Notes: a model not told the origin generated them from the sequence alone. A stretch of 64,000 bases of DNA from Segatella copri (GCF_026015625.1 NZ_JAPDVG010000001.1:1860001-1924000), one strand, 5' to 3'; positions 1-9,284 are shown, counted from the first letter of the stretch. A program made the numbers and translations.

Positions 1-548
1 AGGCTGTCTCCCTGCATCTTGAAGGCGATCATATCCTGGTTCAGAACTGCCGTCTGCTGGGCAATCAGGATACCGTTTATACAGGTATAGCCAACAACCG
101 TTCAGCCTTCTATGATTGCTACATCGAAGGAACCACCGATTTCATCTTTGGTCCGGGAAGAGCATGGTTTGAGAATTGTGAGATTCGCAGCAAGGCCAAC
201 AGCTACATCACAGCTGCATCCAGTCCTGCCGGTCAGGAATATGGCTATGTATTCAACAAGTGCAAGCTTACCGCCGAGCCAGGTGTAGACAAGGTTTATC
301 TGGGCCGTCCATGGCGCTCATATGCAGCTACCCTCTTCATGAATTGCGAAATGGGCAGCCACATCCGTCCAGAAGGATGGCACAACTGGGGCAAGCAGAG
401 CAACGAGCAGACAGCCCGCTACAGCGAATATAACAACCACGGTGCAGGTGCTGCAACCAAGGCACGCGTAGCCTGGAGCCGTCAGCTCACCAAGAAAGAA
501 GCTGCTAAAGTTACCATCAAGAATGTCTTCGGCGAAGAAGCGTGGTAA
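1..548 (+). CDS. Pectinesterase (CE8), C-terminal part
   Basis: The gene is cut by the window edge; the reading frame is open from base 3 to the TAA at 546-548. The product should demethylate pectin outside the cytoplasm, releasing methanol and leaving pectate for lyases. Three CE8 signatures are visible in order: GNQDTVY, GTTDFIFG (usually GxVDFIFG, with Thr here for Val) and YLGRPWR near the end, which carry the catalytic Asp pair and the conserved Arg/Trp. The protein ends about 60 residues after the LGRPWR block, normal for the family. The N-terminus, including any signal peptide, lies outside the window. With the GH115 gene at 53888 it points to a plant cell-wall degrader. Confidence 0.93.
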   Translation, partial: AVSLHLEGDHILVQNCRLLGNQDTVYTGIANNRSAFYDCYIEGTTDFIFGPGRAWFENCEIRSKANSYITAASSPAGQEYGYVFNKCKLTAEPGVDKVYLGRPWRSYAATLFMNCEMGSHIRPEGWHNWGKQSNEQTARYSEYNNHGAGAATKARVAWSRQLTKKEAAKVTIKNVFGEEAW

Positions 549-563
549 CCCTAGCTAATCATA

Positions 564-598
564 AAGTTCAAAGTTCAAAGCTCAAAGTTCAAAGCTCA
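564..598. repeat. Five tandem heptamers AAGTTCA/AAGCTCA
   Basis: Five 7-bp units (AAGTTCA, AAGTTCA, AAGCTCA, AAGTTCA, AAGCTCA) sit between the convergent pectinesterase and MerR genes. Similar heptamer runs occur at 7518-7545, 16701-16731 and 49612-49640, so this is a recurring intergenic repeat class in the genome, not a gene-specific operator. Confidence 0.8.
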
Positions 599-603
599 AA
601 GTC

Positions 604-972
604 TTAAACCAGTCCATCGAGCTGCTTTTTGAGTTCTTTGAGCTGGTCTCTTACAGAAATAAGGGTGTCGAGAACTTCAGAAGATTTCTCGGCACCCGTT
701 CTGTTTTGGTTCAGATACTTACGGGCAGCCGCAATCTTCAATCCCTTCACCTTGATAAGGTTGTAGATGAGCCTTACCTGCTCAATATCCTTATCAGTAT
801 ACTGACGCACTTTGTTGCCAGCAACCTTCGGCTTGAGAAAAGGAAACTCCTTTTCCCAATATCTCAACGTTGAGTCGTTTAGACCAAACATTTCACCTAC
901 TTCCTTGATAGAATAGTACAATTTCGTTGTTTTATCTGGAATTATTGCCATTTTTTCCGTCTTTAATTTCAA
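604..972 (-). CDS. MerR-family transcriptional regulator
   Basis: A 122-residue protein. Residues about 19-85 form a MerR-type winged helix: YYSIKEVGEMFGLNDSTLRYWEKEF is the canonical opening, followed by RQYTDKDIEQVRLIYNLIKVKGLKIAAARKYL. The C-terminal third (VLDTLISVRDQLKELKKQLDGL) is a short coiled coil for dimerisation. There is no C-terminal ligand domain and no Cys cluster, so it is not a metal or oxidative-stress sensor of the classical type; short MerR proteins of this kind are common in Bacteroidetes. It is divergent from alaS across about 150 bp. Its targets cannot be read from the sequence. Confidence 0.88.
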   Translation of the reverse strand: MKLKTEKMAIIPDKTTKLYYSIKEVGEMFGLNDSTLRYWEKEFPFLKPKVAGNKVRQYTDKDIEQVRLIYNLIKVKGLKIAAARKYLNQNRTGAEKSSEVLDTLISVRDQLKELKKQLDGLV

Positions 973-1010
973 AAATAATTAATTTAGTTGCAAAATTAAA
1001 CAATTCTTCT

Positions 1011-1018
1011 TATCTTTG
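1011..1018 (+). promoter_or_regulatory. Bacteroidetes -7 element for alaS
   Basis: TATCTTTG matches the Bacteroidetes sigma-ABfr consensus TAnnTTTG. A TTG-containing -33 candidate lies about 20 bp upstream. It predicts an alaS leader of about 110 nt. Confidence 0.6.
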
Positions 1019-1128
1019 CAAAGATTTTCGGAAGAAAATGCCCTAAAGGGCAAAAATATTTTCTGAGAGGACTCTCAATCCCCTCTCCAAAACAGGAAAA
1101 AGAAATTAAAGATAAATATAAAAAAGAT

Positions 1129-3792
1129 ATGATGACAGCTAATGAAGTGCGCGAATCCTTCAAGAAATTCTTCGAAGGTAAAGGCCACAAGATTGTTCCA
1201 TCAGCACCTATGGTTATCAAGGATGACCCAACGCTGATGTTTACAAACGCTGGTATGAACCAGTGGAAAGACATCATCCTCGGTACGAAAGACCCAGGCA
1301 AGGATGTTCGTCGTGTTGATACTCAGAAATGTCTCCGTGTAAGCGGTAAGCACAACGACCTCGAAGAGGTGGGTCACGATACTTACCACCACACCATGTT
1401 CGAGATGCTCGGTAACTGGAGCTTCGGCGACTACTTTAAGGAGGGTGCCATTGATTTGGCATGGGAGTATCTTACTGAAGTTTTGAAACTCAACCCTGCC
1501 GATCTCTACGTTACCGTATTCGAGGGTAGCAAGGAGGAAGGTCTGGAACGCGACAACGAGGCTGCAGGTTACTGGGCTAAGCACGTGCCAGCCGACCACA
1601 TCATCAACGGTAACAAGCACGACAACTTCTGGGAGATGGGCGAAACAGGTCCTTGCGGTCCTTGCTCAGAGATTCACGTGGATTCTCGTACTCCAGAGGA
1701 GAAGGCTCAGGTGCCAGGCCGTGAGTTGGTAAACAAGGATAACCCTCAGGTCATCGAAATCTGGAACATCGTGTTCATGCAGTACAACCGCAAGGCTGAC
1801 GGTTCTCTCGAACCTCTCCCAATGCACGTTATCGATACAGGTATGGGCTTCGAGCGCTTGGTTCGCATGTTGCAGGACAAGCACTCTAACTATGATACTG
1901 ATATCTTCCAGCCAATCATCAAGGAAATCGAGGCTATCTCTGGCAAGAAGTATGGCTTCACTACTCCTACAGGTAAGAATGGCGAGGGCAAGGATGAGCA
2001 GGAGAAGATTGATATCGCTATGCGTGTCTGCGCCGACCACCTCCGTGCCGTAGCCTTCTCTATCGCCGATGGTCAGTTGCCAAGCAACGCCAAGGCAGGT
2101 TACGTAATCCGACGTATCTTGCGCCGTGCCGTACGTTACGCTTACACATTCCTCGACCAGAAGCAGGCATTCATGTACAAGCTCGTCAATGTATTGGTAG
2201 AGCAGATGGGTGCAGCCTTCCCAGAGTTGCCAGCTCAGCAGGAACTCATCACCCGCGTGATGAAAGAGGAAGAGGATTCATTCCTCCGCACCTTGGAGAA
2301 GGGTATCAACCTCCTCAATGGCGATATGGACGAGCTCAAGGCTCATGGCGAGACTCAGCTCGACGGCGTGAGCGCATTCCGCCTCTTCGATACCTATGGT
2401 TTCCCTCTCGACCTGACAGAGCTTATCTGCCGTGAGAAAGGTTACACCGTAGATGCTGCAGGCTTCGACGAGGAGATGAAGAAGCAGAAAGAGCGTGCCC
2501 GCAATGCTGCTGCCGTAGAGAACGGTGACTGGGAAGTTTTGAAGGAAGGCGACCAGAACTTCGTAGGTTACGACTATACAGAATATGAGTGCCACATCCT
2601 GCGCTACCGCAAGGTGACTCAGAAGAAGAACTCTTTCTATGAGTTGGTACTCGACAACACTCCATTCTATGGTGAGATGGGTGGACAGGTTGGCGACAAG
2701 GGTGTACTCGTTAGCGAGGATGAGACCATCCAGGTTATCGACACCAAGCGCGAGAACAACCAGAGCATCCACATCGTAAAGGAGTTGCCAAAGGATGTAA
2801 ACGCTGATTTCATGGCTTGCGTAGATATCGAGAACCGCGAGGGAAGTGCAGCCAACCATACAGCTACCCACTTGCTCGACTACTGCCTGAAGCAGGTTTT
2901 GGGCGACCACGTAGAGCAGAAGGGTTCTTATGTAGATAAGGACACCTTGCGTTTCGACTTCTCTCACTTCCAGAAGGTAACTGATGAGGAGCTCCGCAAG
3001 GTAGAGCACATGGTAAACGAGATGATCCGTGCCGACTATCCATTGGATGAGCACCGCGATACTCCTATCGAGGAGGCTAAGGAGCTTGGCGCAATCGCCC
3101 TCTTCGGCGAGAAGTATGGCGACAAGGTTCGTGTGGTTCGCTTCGGTCCATCAGCCGAGTTCTGTGGTGGTATTCACGCCAAGAGCACCGGTAAGATTGG
3201 TTTCTTCAAGATTATCTCTGAGAGCAGCGTAGCAGCCGGCATCCGCCGTATCGAAGCATTGACAGGCAAGGCTTGCGAGGAGGCTATCTACGGTTTGCAG
3301 GATACCATCGTAGCGTTGAAGGGCTTGTTCAACAACGCCAAGGATCTCGAGGGTGTTATCAGAAAGTACATCGACGAGCACGATGCCTTGAAGAAGGATG
3401 TTGAGAAGTTCCAGGCTCAGGCTGTAGAGCGTGCCAAGGATAAGCTTGTAGAGAATGCAAGAGAAATCAACGGCGTAAAGGTTGTTACAGCCGTATTGCC
3501 AATGGAGCCAGCAGCTGCCAAGGATTTGGTATTCAAGGTTCGCGAGGCATTGCCAGAGAACATGATCTGCGTGGTAGGTTCTGTTTATAACGATAAGCCT
3601 ATGCTCAGCGTAATGTTCAGCGATGATATGGTTAAGGATCACGGCTTGAACGCAGGTAAGATGATTCGCGAAGCTGCCAAGTTGATTCAGGGCGGCGGTG
3701 GCGGTCAGCCTCACTATGCCCAGGCTGGCGGTAAGAACAAAGACGGCTTGAGCGCTGCTGTAGATAAGGTTGTAGAGTTGGCTCAGCTGTAA
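1129..3792 (+). CDS. alaS: Alanyl-tRNA synthetase
   Basis: The 887-residue protein charges tRNA-Ala. The N-terminal class II aminoacylation core is clear: [35 protein letters not shown] is followed by [28 protein letters not shown]. The editing domain carries the zinc-binding [11 protein letters not shown] motif and a downstream C-x3-H pair ([14 protein letters not shown]). The C-terminal domain ends with the Gly-rich [18 protein letters not shown] motif. Length and domain order are those of full-length AlaRS. Two adjacent ATG codons (1129, 1132) could each start it. A strong terminator follows at 3855. Confidence 0.98.
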   Translation: MMTANEVRESFKKFFEGKGHKIVPSAPMVIKDDPTLMFTNAGMNQWKDIILGTKDPGKDVRRVDTQKCLRVSGKHNDLEEVGHDTYHHTMFEMLGNWSFGDYFKEGAIDLAWEYLTEVLKLNPADLYVTVFEGSKEEGLERDNEAAGYWAKHVPADHIINGNKHDNFWEMGETGPCGPCSEIHVDSRTPEEKAQVPGRELVNKDNPQVIEIWNIVFMQYNRKADGSLEPLPMHVIDTGMGFERLVRMLQDKHSNYDTDIFQPIIKEIEAISGKKYGFTTPTGKNGEGKDEQEKIDIAMRVCADHLRAVAFSIADGQLPSNAKAGYVIRRILRRAVRYAYTFLDQKQAFMYKLVNVLVEQMGAAFPELPAQQELITRVMKEEEDSFLRTLEKGINLLNGDMDELKAHGETQLDGVSAFRLFDTYGFPLDLTELICREKGYTVDAAGFDEEMKKQKERARNAAAVENGDWEVLKEGDQNFVGYDYTEYECHILRYRKVTQKKNSFYELVLDNTPFYGEMGGQVGDKGVLVSEDETIQVIDTKRENNQSIHIVKELPKDVNADFMACVDIENREGSAANHTATHLLDYCLKQVLGDHVEQKGSYVDKDTLRFDFSHFQKVTDEELRKVEHMVNEMIRADYPLDEHRDTPIEEAKELGAIALFGEKYGDKVRVVRFGPSAEFCGGIHAKSTGKIGFFKIISESSVAAGIRRIEALTGKACEEAIYGLQDTIVALKGLFNNAKDLEGVIRKYIDEHDALKKDVEKFQAQAVERAKDKLVENAREINGVKVVTAVLPMEPAAAKDLVFKVREALPENMICVVGSVYNDKPMLSVMFSDDMVKDHGLNAGKMIREAAKLIQGGGGGQPHYAQAGGKNKDGLSAAVDKVVELAQL

Positions 3793-3854
3793 TAAGCTTC
3801 CACATTTGAATATATGATAGAGTTATCTTAACTCTTATATATAATAAGGTATAA

Positions 3855-3894
3855 AGGGTTGCAATCCATCTTTTCGAGGATTGCAGCCCTTTTT
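3855..3894 (+). terminator. Intrinsic terminator after alaS
   Basis: A 13-bp stem (3855-3867 with 3878-3890, one G-U pair), 10-nt loop and a T run at 3890-3894. Confidence 0.85.
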
Positions 3895-3925
3895 CTGTTG
3901 ACATTAAAGGGGTCTCCATATCATA

Positions 3926-4004
3926 ATTATCAATTTATGATAATCATCAAATGATAAAATTCCTTATTTCATTATCATTTTATGATAATCACTTTATGAT
4001 AATC
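3926..4004. promoter_or_regulatory. Repeated ATTATCAT/ATGATAAT palindromes before an AAA+ ATPase
   Basis: Two palindromes, ATTATCA-attta-TGATAAT (3926-3944) and ATTATCAT-ttt-ATGATAAT (3971-3989), plus a half site TATGATAATC (3995-4004), lie just upstream of the -7 element at 4018. Their placement fits an operator array for a dimeric DNA-binding protein. No cognate regulator is adjacent. Confidence 0.65.
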
Positions 4005-4017
4005 GGAATAAAAGTTG

Positions 4018-4091
4018 TATCTTTGCAGAAGATAAGCTGCACTCGGCAATTTGTAAGCAAGCTTACATTGCGCTCGTTTGCATTATCTTTG
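4018..4091 (+). promoter_or_regulatory. Two -7 elements ahead of the 4122 ATPase gene
   Basis: TATCTTTG occurs at 4018-4025 and again at 4084-4091, both followed by GCAG. The second would give a leader of only about 25 nt before the ATG at 4122; the first gives about 90 nt. Confidence 0.55.
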
Positions 4092-4121
4092 CAGCCGTTG
4101 AATATATAATAAGGTATAGAT

Positions 4122-5252
4122 ATGGTAATGAAGAATCCTTTTGTCACAAATGGTTACGCCGGTCCGGAATACTTCTGCGACCGTGTGGAAGAAACCCAGC
4201 ACATCACAGAGATGCTGACCAATGAGAATAACATGGCTCTGATTTCCCCTCGACGCATCGGAAAGACAGAGCTGATTCACCATTGCTTTGCCCAGCCAGT
4301 CATCCAAAAAGATTATTATACTTTTATCATAGACATCTATTCAACCAATTCCGTCAGCGATCTGGTCAATATGTTCGGCAAAGCCATTATTGATGAACTT
4401 CGCCCTAAAGGCAGAAGCGCTTGGGAGAAATTCCTGATAGCACTCTCTTCTCTCCGTTCAGAAATCTCTTTCGATATCAACGGGGCTCCTGTTTGGGGAA
4501 TAGGCATCGGCAACATAGTAAATCCCGAAATTACGCTTGATGAGATATTCTCTTATCTCAACCAAGCCGACAAGCCATGTCTTGTTGCCATCGACGAGTT
4601 TCTGCAAATCACCAACTATGCCGACAACCGCATAGAAGCTTTACTCCGTACCTACATTCAGCGTTGCACCAATGCCCACTTCATCTTCTCGGGTTCTCAC
4701 CGCCATCTGATGGCAGAAATGTTCACATCTCCTGCCCGCCCATTCTATCAGAGCGTGACGCTGATGAACCTGAAGCCTCTGGATGTGGAGAAATACAAGG
4801 AGTTTGCCACAGCCAAGTTCGAGGAGCGCAACAAACATCTAGATACTGCCATTATCGGAGAACTCTTCGCCCGTTTCGGTGGTGTCACTTCATACATCCA
4901 GCGAGTAATGAATGTTCTCTTCCTCAAGACTCCCGAACAAGGTACCTGCACTCTGGATATGGTAGATGACGCCATCAACTACAATCTCAACATGGCATCA
5001 GACACCTACGAGACCCTTCTACGCCAGATGCCGGAAAAGCAGCGCAATGTCTTCATCGCCATCTCTGCAGAGGGCGAAGCCAGAAGCGTAAAGAGCGGAG
5101 CCTTTGCCAAGAAATATCATCTCCCGTCGCCAAGCTCTGTAAATTCCGCCCTGAAGGGATTGCTGGAGAAGGATTTCATCACCCAGCAGGATGATGCCTA
5201 CGTGGTATATGACAAGTTCTTCGATTTGTGGCTGAAGAAGTATCTGAAATAG
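4122..5252 (+). CDS. AAA+ ATPase of the archaeal-type ATPase_2 family
   Basis: A 376-residue P-loop ATPase. The N-terminus (NPFVTNGYAGPEYFCDRVEE) is the usual lead-in, Walker A is SPRRIGKTEL (about residues 42-51), Walker B is CLVAIDEF, and a sensor-like FSGSHRHLM follows. The last 100 residues form a winged-helix-like module (SAEGEARSVKSGAFAKKYHLPSPSSVNSALKGLLEKDFI) typical of this clade. The family is widespread in gut Bacteroidetes; its cellular role is not established. It stands alone, preceded by palindromic repeats and two promoters. The start could instead be ATG 4128, two codons downstream. Confidence 0.88.
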   Translation: MVMKNPFVTNGYAGPEYFCDRVEETQHITEMLTNENNMALISPRRIGKTELIHHCFAQPVIQKDYYTFIIDIYSTNSVSDLVNMFGKAIIDELRPKGRSAWEKFLIALSSLRSEISFDINGAPVWGIGIGNIVNPEITLDEIFSYLNQADKPCLVAIDEFLQITNYADNRIEALLRTYIQRCTNAHFIFSGSHRHLMAEMFTSPARPFYQSVTLMNLKPLDVEKYKEFATAKFEERNKHLDTAIIGELFARFGGVTSYIQRVMNVLFLKTPEQGTCTLDMVDDAINYNLNMASDTYETLLRQMPEKQRNVFIAISAEGEARSVKSGAFAKKYHLPSPSSVNSALKGLLEKDFITQQDDAYVVYDKFFDLWLKKYLK

Positions 5253-5277
5253 TATAAGGTGATTCCAATATTTTTGT

Positions 5278-5285
5278 TACCTTTG
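5278..5285 (+). promoter_or_regulatory. -7 element for the gamma-carbonic anhydrase gene
   Basis: TACCTTTG followed by CAC, 26 bp before the ATG at 5311; it predicts a very short leader. Confidence 0.6.
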
Positions 5286-5310
5286 CACCCAAATTTAAAT
5301 ACATATTAAT

Positions 5311-5820
5311 ATGGCTATTATAATGACTGTAGAGGGAAAGACTCCTCAATGGGGAAAGAATTGTTTTATCGCTGAGAACGCAGTACTGACCGGCGACTGT
5401 ATTCTTGGTGATGACTGCAGCATCTGGTATAGTGCGGTATTGCGCTCTGACGTGGATGCCATCAGATGTGGAAACAGGGTAAATGTGCAGGATTGCGCCT
5501 GCATCCATCAAACCGGTACGATGCCTTGCATTCTGGAGGATGATGTATCAGTGGGACATGGTGCCATCGTCCACGGAGCCACAGTCAGAAAAGGCGCACT
5601 CATCGGTATGAATGCCACCGTGCTAGATAAGGCTGATATTGGCGAAGGAGCTATCATTGCTGCAGGTGCTGTAGTTACCCATGGCACCAAGGTTCCTGCA
5701 CATGAGATTTGGGCGGGTATTCCAGCCAAGAAGGTGAAAGCTTGCGCTCCCGGACAAGCCGAAGAATTTGCCAAGCATTATTCCGGATACATCAAAGACT
5801 GGTATCTGAAGGAAGATTAA
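5311..5820 (+). CDS. Gamma-class carbonic anhydrase family protein
   Basis: A 169-residue left-handed beta-helix protein with hexapeptide repeats throughout (for example VSVGHGAIVHGATVRKGALIGMNATVLDKADIGEGAIIAAGAVV). His residues at the expected zinc positions (CIHQTG, VGHGAIVHG) agree with the gamma-carbonic anhydrase/YrdA group; the C-terminus WAGIPAKKVKA is also typical. Trimeric, probably cytoplasmic. Whether it hydrates CO2 or has another metal-dependent role cannot be settled by eye. It is monocistronic between the two ATPase genes. Confidence 0.92.
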   Translation: MAIIMTVEGKTPQWGKNCFIAENAVLTGDCILGDDCSIWYSAVLRSDVDAIRCGNRVNVQDCACIHQTGTMPCILEDDVSVGHGAIVHGATVRKGALIGMNATVLDKADIGEGAIIAAGAVVTHGTKVPAHEIWAGIPAKKVKACAPGQAEEFAKHYSGYIKDWYLKED

Positions 5821-5861
5821 TTGTTACAACGAGCATTTAATATCATTGAAACGATACCATC

Positions 5862-5953
5862 TATAAGTTATAAAAACTAAAAATAGATAACTTTTATCAC
5901 TTATAAGTGAAACTTTTCGTATATTTGCAGAAAATTTCATTTATAAGTGATAA
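5862..5953. promoter_or_regulatory. TTATCACTTATAAGTGATAA-type palindromes around the 5958 promoter
   Basis: Three related sites surround the -7 element TATATTTG (5920-5927): TATAAGTTATAAA at 5862-5874, TTATCACTTATAAGTGA at 5894-5910 and TTATAAGTGATAA at 5941-5953. The last ends five bases before the start codon. A protein bound here would cover both promoter and translation start, so repression, possibly autoregulation, is likely. The motif differs from that before the 4122 ATPase. Confidence 0.65.
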
Positions 5954-5957
5954 AAAT

Positions 5958-7163
5958 ATGGCAACTATTATTCGTCAATCATATATCGACAAGATAGAAA
6001 GGTATCTTGGTAAGGAGACTATCATCGTATTAGTAGGTCAACGTCGTGTAGGAAAAAGCTACATGATGAAGATGATTCGTGACCGTAAGAAGGCAGATGA
6101 CTGCAACAATATCATCTTTATAGATAAGGAGAAAAGAGAGTTTGACAACATTCAGACCTATCAGGATCTCAACGACTATATCGGAGAGCACTTTTTATCC
6201 GATAAACATAACTATATCCTTATCGATGAGATACAAGACATCAGGGAATTTGAACGCTCCATCCGAAGTTATCGCACAGAACCCAACACCGACATTATCA
6301 TCACAGGTAGCAATGCTCGCATGCTGAGCAATGAACTGAGCACTCTTATCGGTGGCAGATATAAGGAAATCTATATCCAATCGCTGAGCTATAACGAGTT
6401 TCTGGAATTTCATCAACTATCAGATAATGACGAAGCACTTGCTCTGTACATTCAGTATGGTGGTCTGCCTGGTCTGGCAAAGATAGGTCTTGAAGAGGAT
6501 GATGCACGTGAATATCAAATGGATATTTACCATACCGTCTTACTTAAGGATGTCATCATGCGCAACCAGATAAGAAACGTGCCATTTTTAGAGAACCTGG
6601 TGCGTTTCCTTGCTGATAATACAGGTAAACTCATTTCAGCCAACAGTATCTCCAAATATATGAAATCTCAAGGAGAATCCATTGCTTCGGCAGCTATCAC
6701 CAATTACATATCCTTCCTTTGTGAAGCCTATATCCTGCACAAGGTGAACCGCTATGACATCCACGGCAAACGTATCTTTGAAACCAACGATAAGTTTTAT
6801 TTTGAAGACAACGGCATTAGAAATGCCATTGCCGGGGGAACACGTGAAGGAGACATTGAGAAAGTGATAGAGAATATCATCTATCAGAACCTCATACGCT
6901 TGGGCTATCAAGTTTATGTAGGACAACTGCAAGCTGGAGAAATCGACTTTGTTTGTACCAAGCCAGGAGGCGAACGCATCTACGTGCAAGCTTCCTATAT
7001 CATAGCCGACGATGCAACCAGAGAGCGTGAGTTTGGCAATCTCCGTGCCATCAAGGACAACTACCCGAAGTACGTTATCTCCATGACCCCTCTGCTCACC
7101 AAAAATGATGATGACGGCATCACGCACCTGCATCTTCGCAAATTCCTGACAGAAGGAATATAA
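5958..7163 (+). CDS. AAA_14/DUF4143 ATP-binding protein
   Basis: 401 residues from the ATG at 5958. An in-frame upstream start at 5907 would place the -7 element and a palindrome inside the gene, so 5958 is preferred. Walker A is GQRRVGKS (about residues 25-32), Walker B is YILIDEIQD, then ITGSNARML. The C-terminal DUF4143 part shows the restriction-endonuclease-like pattern ENIIYQNLIRLGYQVYVGQLQAGEIDFVC...IYVQAS, an E...D...Q arrangement resembling a degenerate PD-(D/E)xK site. Function of the family is unknown. It is a relative of the 57926 gene. Confidence 0.88.
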   Translation: MATIIRQSYIDKIERYLGKETIIVLVGQRRVGKSYMMKMIRDRKKADDCNNIIFIDKEKREFDNIQTYQDLNDYIGEHFLSDKHNYILIDEIQDIREFERSIRSYRTEPNTDIIITGSNARMLSNELSTLIGGRYKEIYIQSLSYNEFLEFHQLSDNDEALALYIQYGGLPGLAKIGLEEDDAREYQMDIYHTVLLKDVIMRNQIRNVPFLENLVRFLADNTGKLISANSISKYMKSQGESIASAAITNYISFLCEAYILHKVNRYDIHGKRIFETNDKFYFEDNGIRNAIAGGTREGDIEKVIENIIYQNLIRLGYQVYVGQLQAGEIDFVCTKPGGERIYVQASYIIADDATREREFGNLRAIKDNYPKYVISMTPLLTKNDDDGITHLHLRKFLTEGI

Positions 7164-7267
7164 AAACGATAGAGCAAAACTATTACATAGCCATTGCCAT
7201 AACCTTCGGGGCACTCTCAACGGTAATCAATTGCGCACACAGTGTATTCGCATTTTGAACCCCCAAA

Positions 7268-7308
7268 AATCCTTAATGACCGAAAATGACCGTGACCTTA
7301 ATGACCGG
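7268..7308 (+). repeat. AATGACCG repeat module, copy A
   Basis: AATGACCG starts at 7275, 7285 and 7300, with a TGACC half site at 7293. The flanks (AATCCTTAATGACCG...) are nearly identical to copy C at 8695-8735 and, inverted, copy D at 15292-15332. It lies just downstream of the smalltalk/HU-like transcription unit. Confidence 0.8.
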
Positions 7309-7329
7309 AATTCTCGGTAGAACGAAAAA

Positions 7330-7365
7330 GACCGCTCTCCTCGTATTGAAGTGAGCGGTCGTTTT
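7330..7365. terminator. Bidirectional terminator
   Basis: GACCGCTC (7330-7337) pairs with GAGCGGTC (7353-7360), flanked by A-rich and T-rich runs, between the convergent 5958 and smalltalk genes. Confidence 0.7.
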
Positions 7366-7414
7366 TCATTTATGATTGAGTCTGCTTATTATAATAAGGT
7401 GGACTCCATGTTTT

Positions 7415-7510
7415 TTATCCCATGCAGCTCGTTACTCCGAGCGTAGTAGCGATAGCGGTCAGTATGCTGATGGCTATCTGAAGAATTGTTTTCCAAGTGT
7501 TCGCTTTCAT
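7415..7510 (-). CDS. Smalltalk-type micropeptide
   Basis: A 31-residue peptide: it begins MKANTWKTILQIAISILTAI and ends LGVTSCMG. It has a hydrophobic stretch over about residues 8-25 with a Cys near the C-terminus. It matches the small peptides annotated as smalltalk protein beside HU-like and amidase genes in Bacteroides and Prevotella. It is about 100 bp downstream of, and co-directional with, the HU-like gene. Function is unknown; membrane association is inferred from the hydrophobic segment. Confidence 0.8.
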   Translation of the reverse strand: MKANTWKTILQIAISILTAIATTLGVTSCMG

Positions 7511-7517
7511 TTTTTTT

Positions 7518-7545
7518 GAATGTTGAATGTTGAGTGTTGAATGTT
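7518..7545. repeat. Four tandem heptamers GAATGTT
   Basis: GAATGTT, GAATGTT, GAGTGTT, GAATGTT between the smalltalk and HU-like genes; the same intergenic repeat class as at 564 and 16701. Confidence 0.75.
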
Positions 7546-7607
7546 GACTTTTTTGGGGGTGGATAGGCTTGGCTAGGGGCTAGCACCCTAGCCAGTCTAT
7601 CCTTGGA

Positions 7608-8282
7608 CTATTCAAGGCCGTCGCCAGTATCGTCCTTGCCGGTAGTACCGCCGCCAGATTCAGAGCCTTGGCCTTCGCTGCCGGTCTGGCCGGTGTTTGA
7701 ACCACCTGGGGTAGAACCGCCTGGCGTATTATCCGGAGTAGTTGGCGCGTTGAGGTCAACGTTGGTCTTACCCTCCTTAATCGCCTTGATAACGGCTGCC
7801 TGAGCACTACGGCTGGCTACGAGGTTGAACTCGGCGTCATCGCGAAGGTTCTTGAACTCCTGACCTGGCTCCCACTGAACCTTCACACCGGTGATGTTCT
7901 GTGCGGTGAACTTGTCGGCATCCTCGGCACCCTTTGAGGTGAGAAGGAGAGAGAAATCACCGAGGTCGCCCAGACGGATTTTCTTGCCCTCAAGCAACAT
8001 CTCACGCATGCAGTCTACGGCAATGTAGAGGATGGCGCTGATGTCGGCTCTCGAATAAACACTACCATGAGAGGTGATGTGCTTAGCAAACTTCTCGATG
8101 GTCATGATGTCGGTGTACTGTGAGATGGCGAAAGCGTTCTGCTTCTCGGTCTTCACGAGTTCCAGGTCCTTTGGGTCAGGGGTCTTACCCTCCTTCTTTG
8201 CCTGGTTGATGCGTGACTTAGCCTGGTTGATTTCCAGAAGATTTGCGTTCACGCTACGCATTACGATGCTGTAATTAATCAT
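7608..8282 (-). CDS. HU-like DNA-binding protein with Gly/Ser/Thr tail
   Basis: 224 residues. The N-terminal 160 residues contain the Bacteroidetes-type HU/IHF-like fold (TIEKFAKHITSHGSVYSRADISAILYIAVDCMREMLLEGKKIRLGDLGDFSLLLTSKG). The last 45 residues are low-complexity and probably disordered (PGGSTPGGSNTGQTGSEGQG...) and end TGDGLE. The unrelated DUF6266 protein at 45792 has the same kind of tail ending GDDGLE. The leader is long (about 160 nt from the -7 element at 8452-8459) and contains a 46-bp-spaced direct repeat. Confidence 0.85.
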   Translation of the reverse strand: MINYSIVMRSVNANLLEINQAKSRINQAKKEGKTPDPKDLELVKTEKQNAFAISQYTDIMTIEKFAKHITSHGSVYSRADISAILYIAVDCMREMLLEGKKIRLGDLGDFSLLLTSKGAEDADKFTAQNITGVKVQWEPGQEFKNLRDDAEFNLVASRSAQAAVIKAIKEGKTNVDLNAPTTPDNTPGGSTPGGSNTGQTGSEGQGSESGGGTTGKDDTGDGLE

Positions 8283-8350
8283 ACTATGTTATGCTTTAAA
8301 GAGTTTATTTAATCACAATTTCCCAGATGCTTTTTCTTGTCCTTTTCAGA

Positions 8351-8415
8351 GTCTTCATTGATGACCGGCGCCTGTCATCTTTTGTTCCCTGTCTCGGTCT
8401 TCATAGATGACCGCC
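8351..8415 (-). repeat. Direct repeat in the HU-like gene leader
   Basis: GTCTTCATTGATGACCG at 8351 recurs as GTCTTCATAGATGACCG at 8397, 46 bp apart, inside the predicted 5' leader. Both contain GATGACCG, one base from the locus-wide AATGACCG motif. Confidence 0.7.
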
Positions 8416-8451
8416 TTTAGGTACAAAATAGCTTTCTTTCGATTGCTGGTG

Positions 8452-8459
8452 CAAAGGTA
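8452..8459 (-). promoter_or_regulatory. -7 element for the HU-like gene
   Basis: CAAAGGTA on the plus strand is TACCTTTG on the minus strand; it predicts a leader of about 160 nt. Confidence 0.6.
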
Positions 8460-8576
8460 CGAAAAAGCGCTGTAGGAAGCAATACTTTTCCGGCCACTTG
8501 AATTCAGTTTTCCGGAATCTTGTGAAATGGAGCCTTTCGAGAGTAGGTGAAGAGATTCATGGCAACGGGCTGCATC

Positions 8577-8735
8577 CGGTCATTAGTGACCGGTCATTAT
8601 CGGTCATTAAGAAAAAACACTTCCGGTCATTTAGCCCCTATAATATATATTAAATATTTTAATATTATATTATAGCTCTCTTTTTCGCCCCCGAAAACCT
8701 TAATGACCGAAAATGACCGGGCATTAATGACCGGA
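8577..8735. repeat. AATGACCG repeat modules, copies B and C
   Basis: Copy B has four CGGTCATT sites (starting 8577, 8591, 8601, 8624) and one AGTGACCG at 8585. Copy C has AATGACCG at 8702, 8712 and 8726 in the same layout (10 then about 15 bp) as copies A and D. They lie upstream of the HU-like promoter in the divergent gap. Confidence 0.8.
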
Positions 8736-9276
8736 TTTTGAGGCTTTAATTAATACTCTTTTAATGCTAGCACTGTACTTGTAATTTGTTCTGCATTAAT
8801 GATTTATAATAAAGCATTTTTATTTTTGTCTGTATATAAATGTATAGGAATAAGCTACATATGTCAGCGTCCTTTCCCTACAATGTTGTTGCTTCTTTGC
8901 CCCACTTTTCGCCTTCCCTTCGCTCTCATTTCTGCCATAAATGCCCTTTCTTTGGAGCATGAATTGATGTGAGGAAGAGCATTTTTGCGTTTTTCCCTTT
9001 GGAAATCTATAAAACCACTTTGATATCAGTTCTTTTGCTTCTTTATATAGAAGAGTAAAAATATCGAACATAACTATCATAAGTATGTTTTATATCATTA
9101 TCCTTTGCATAGTTTCTTCCTTTACTATTGCTCTGTTTTGGGCGGTAAGCATTATTTACATAATCAGCTTTTATACTTATTTCCTTGTATAAAAGGTTAA
9201 AATCCCTAGGTAAGTCTTTTTCTACATTTTTGTGTTAATATTTATAATAAAATGTAGATGTTTCGCAATTATTTTG
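8736..9276. other. Non-coding AT-rich stretch
   Basis: After repeat copy C there is about 540 bp without a supported gene, visibly AT-rich. An 86-codon open frame on the minus strand (8820-9080) has no recognisable domain, no clear start context and biased composition, so it is not called. Confidence 0.5.
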
Positions 9277-9284
9277 TACCTTTG
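9277..9284 (+). promoter_or_regulatory. -7 element for the 9372-11216 pair
   Basis: TACCTTTG, about 88 bp before the ATG at 9372. Confidence 0.55.

Noticed and set aside
8820..9080. 86-codon minus-strand open frame
   Set aside because: No domain, biased composition, poor start context and no neighbouring unit; treated as non-coding.
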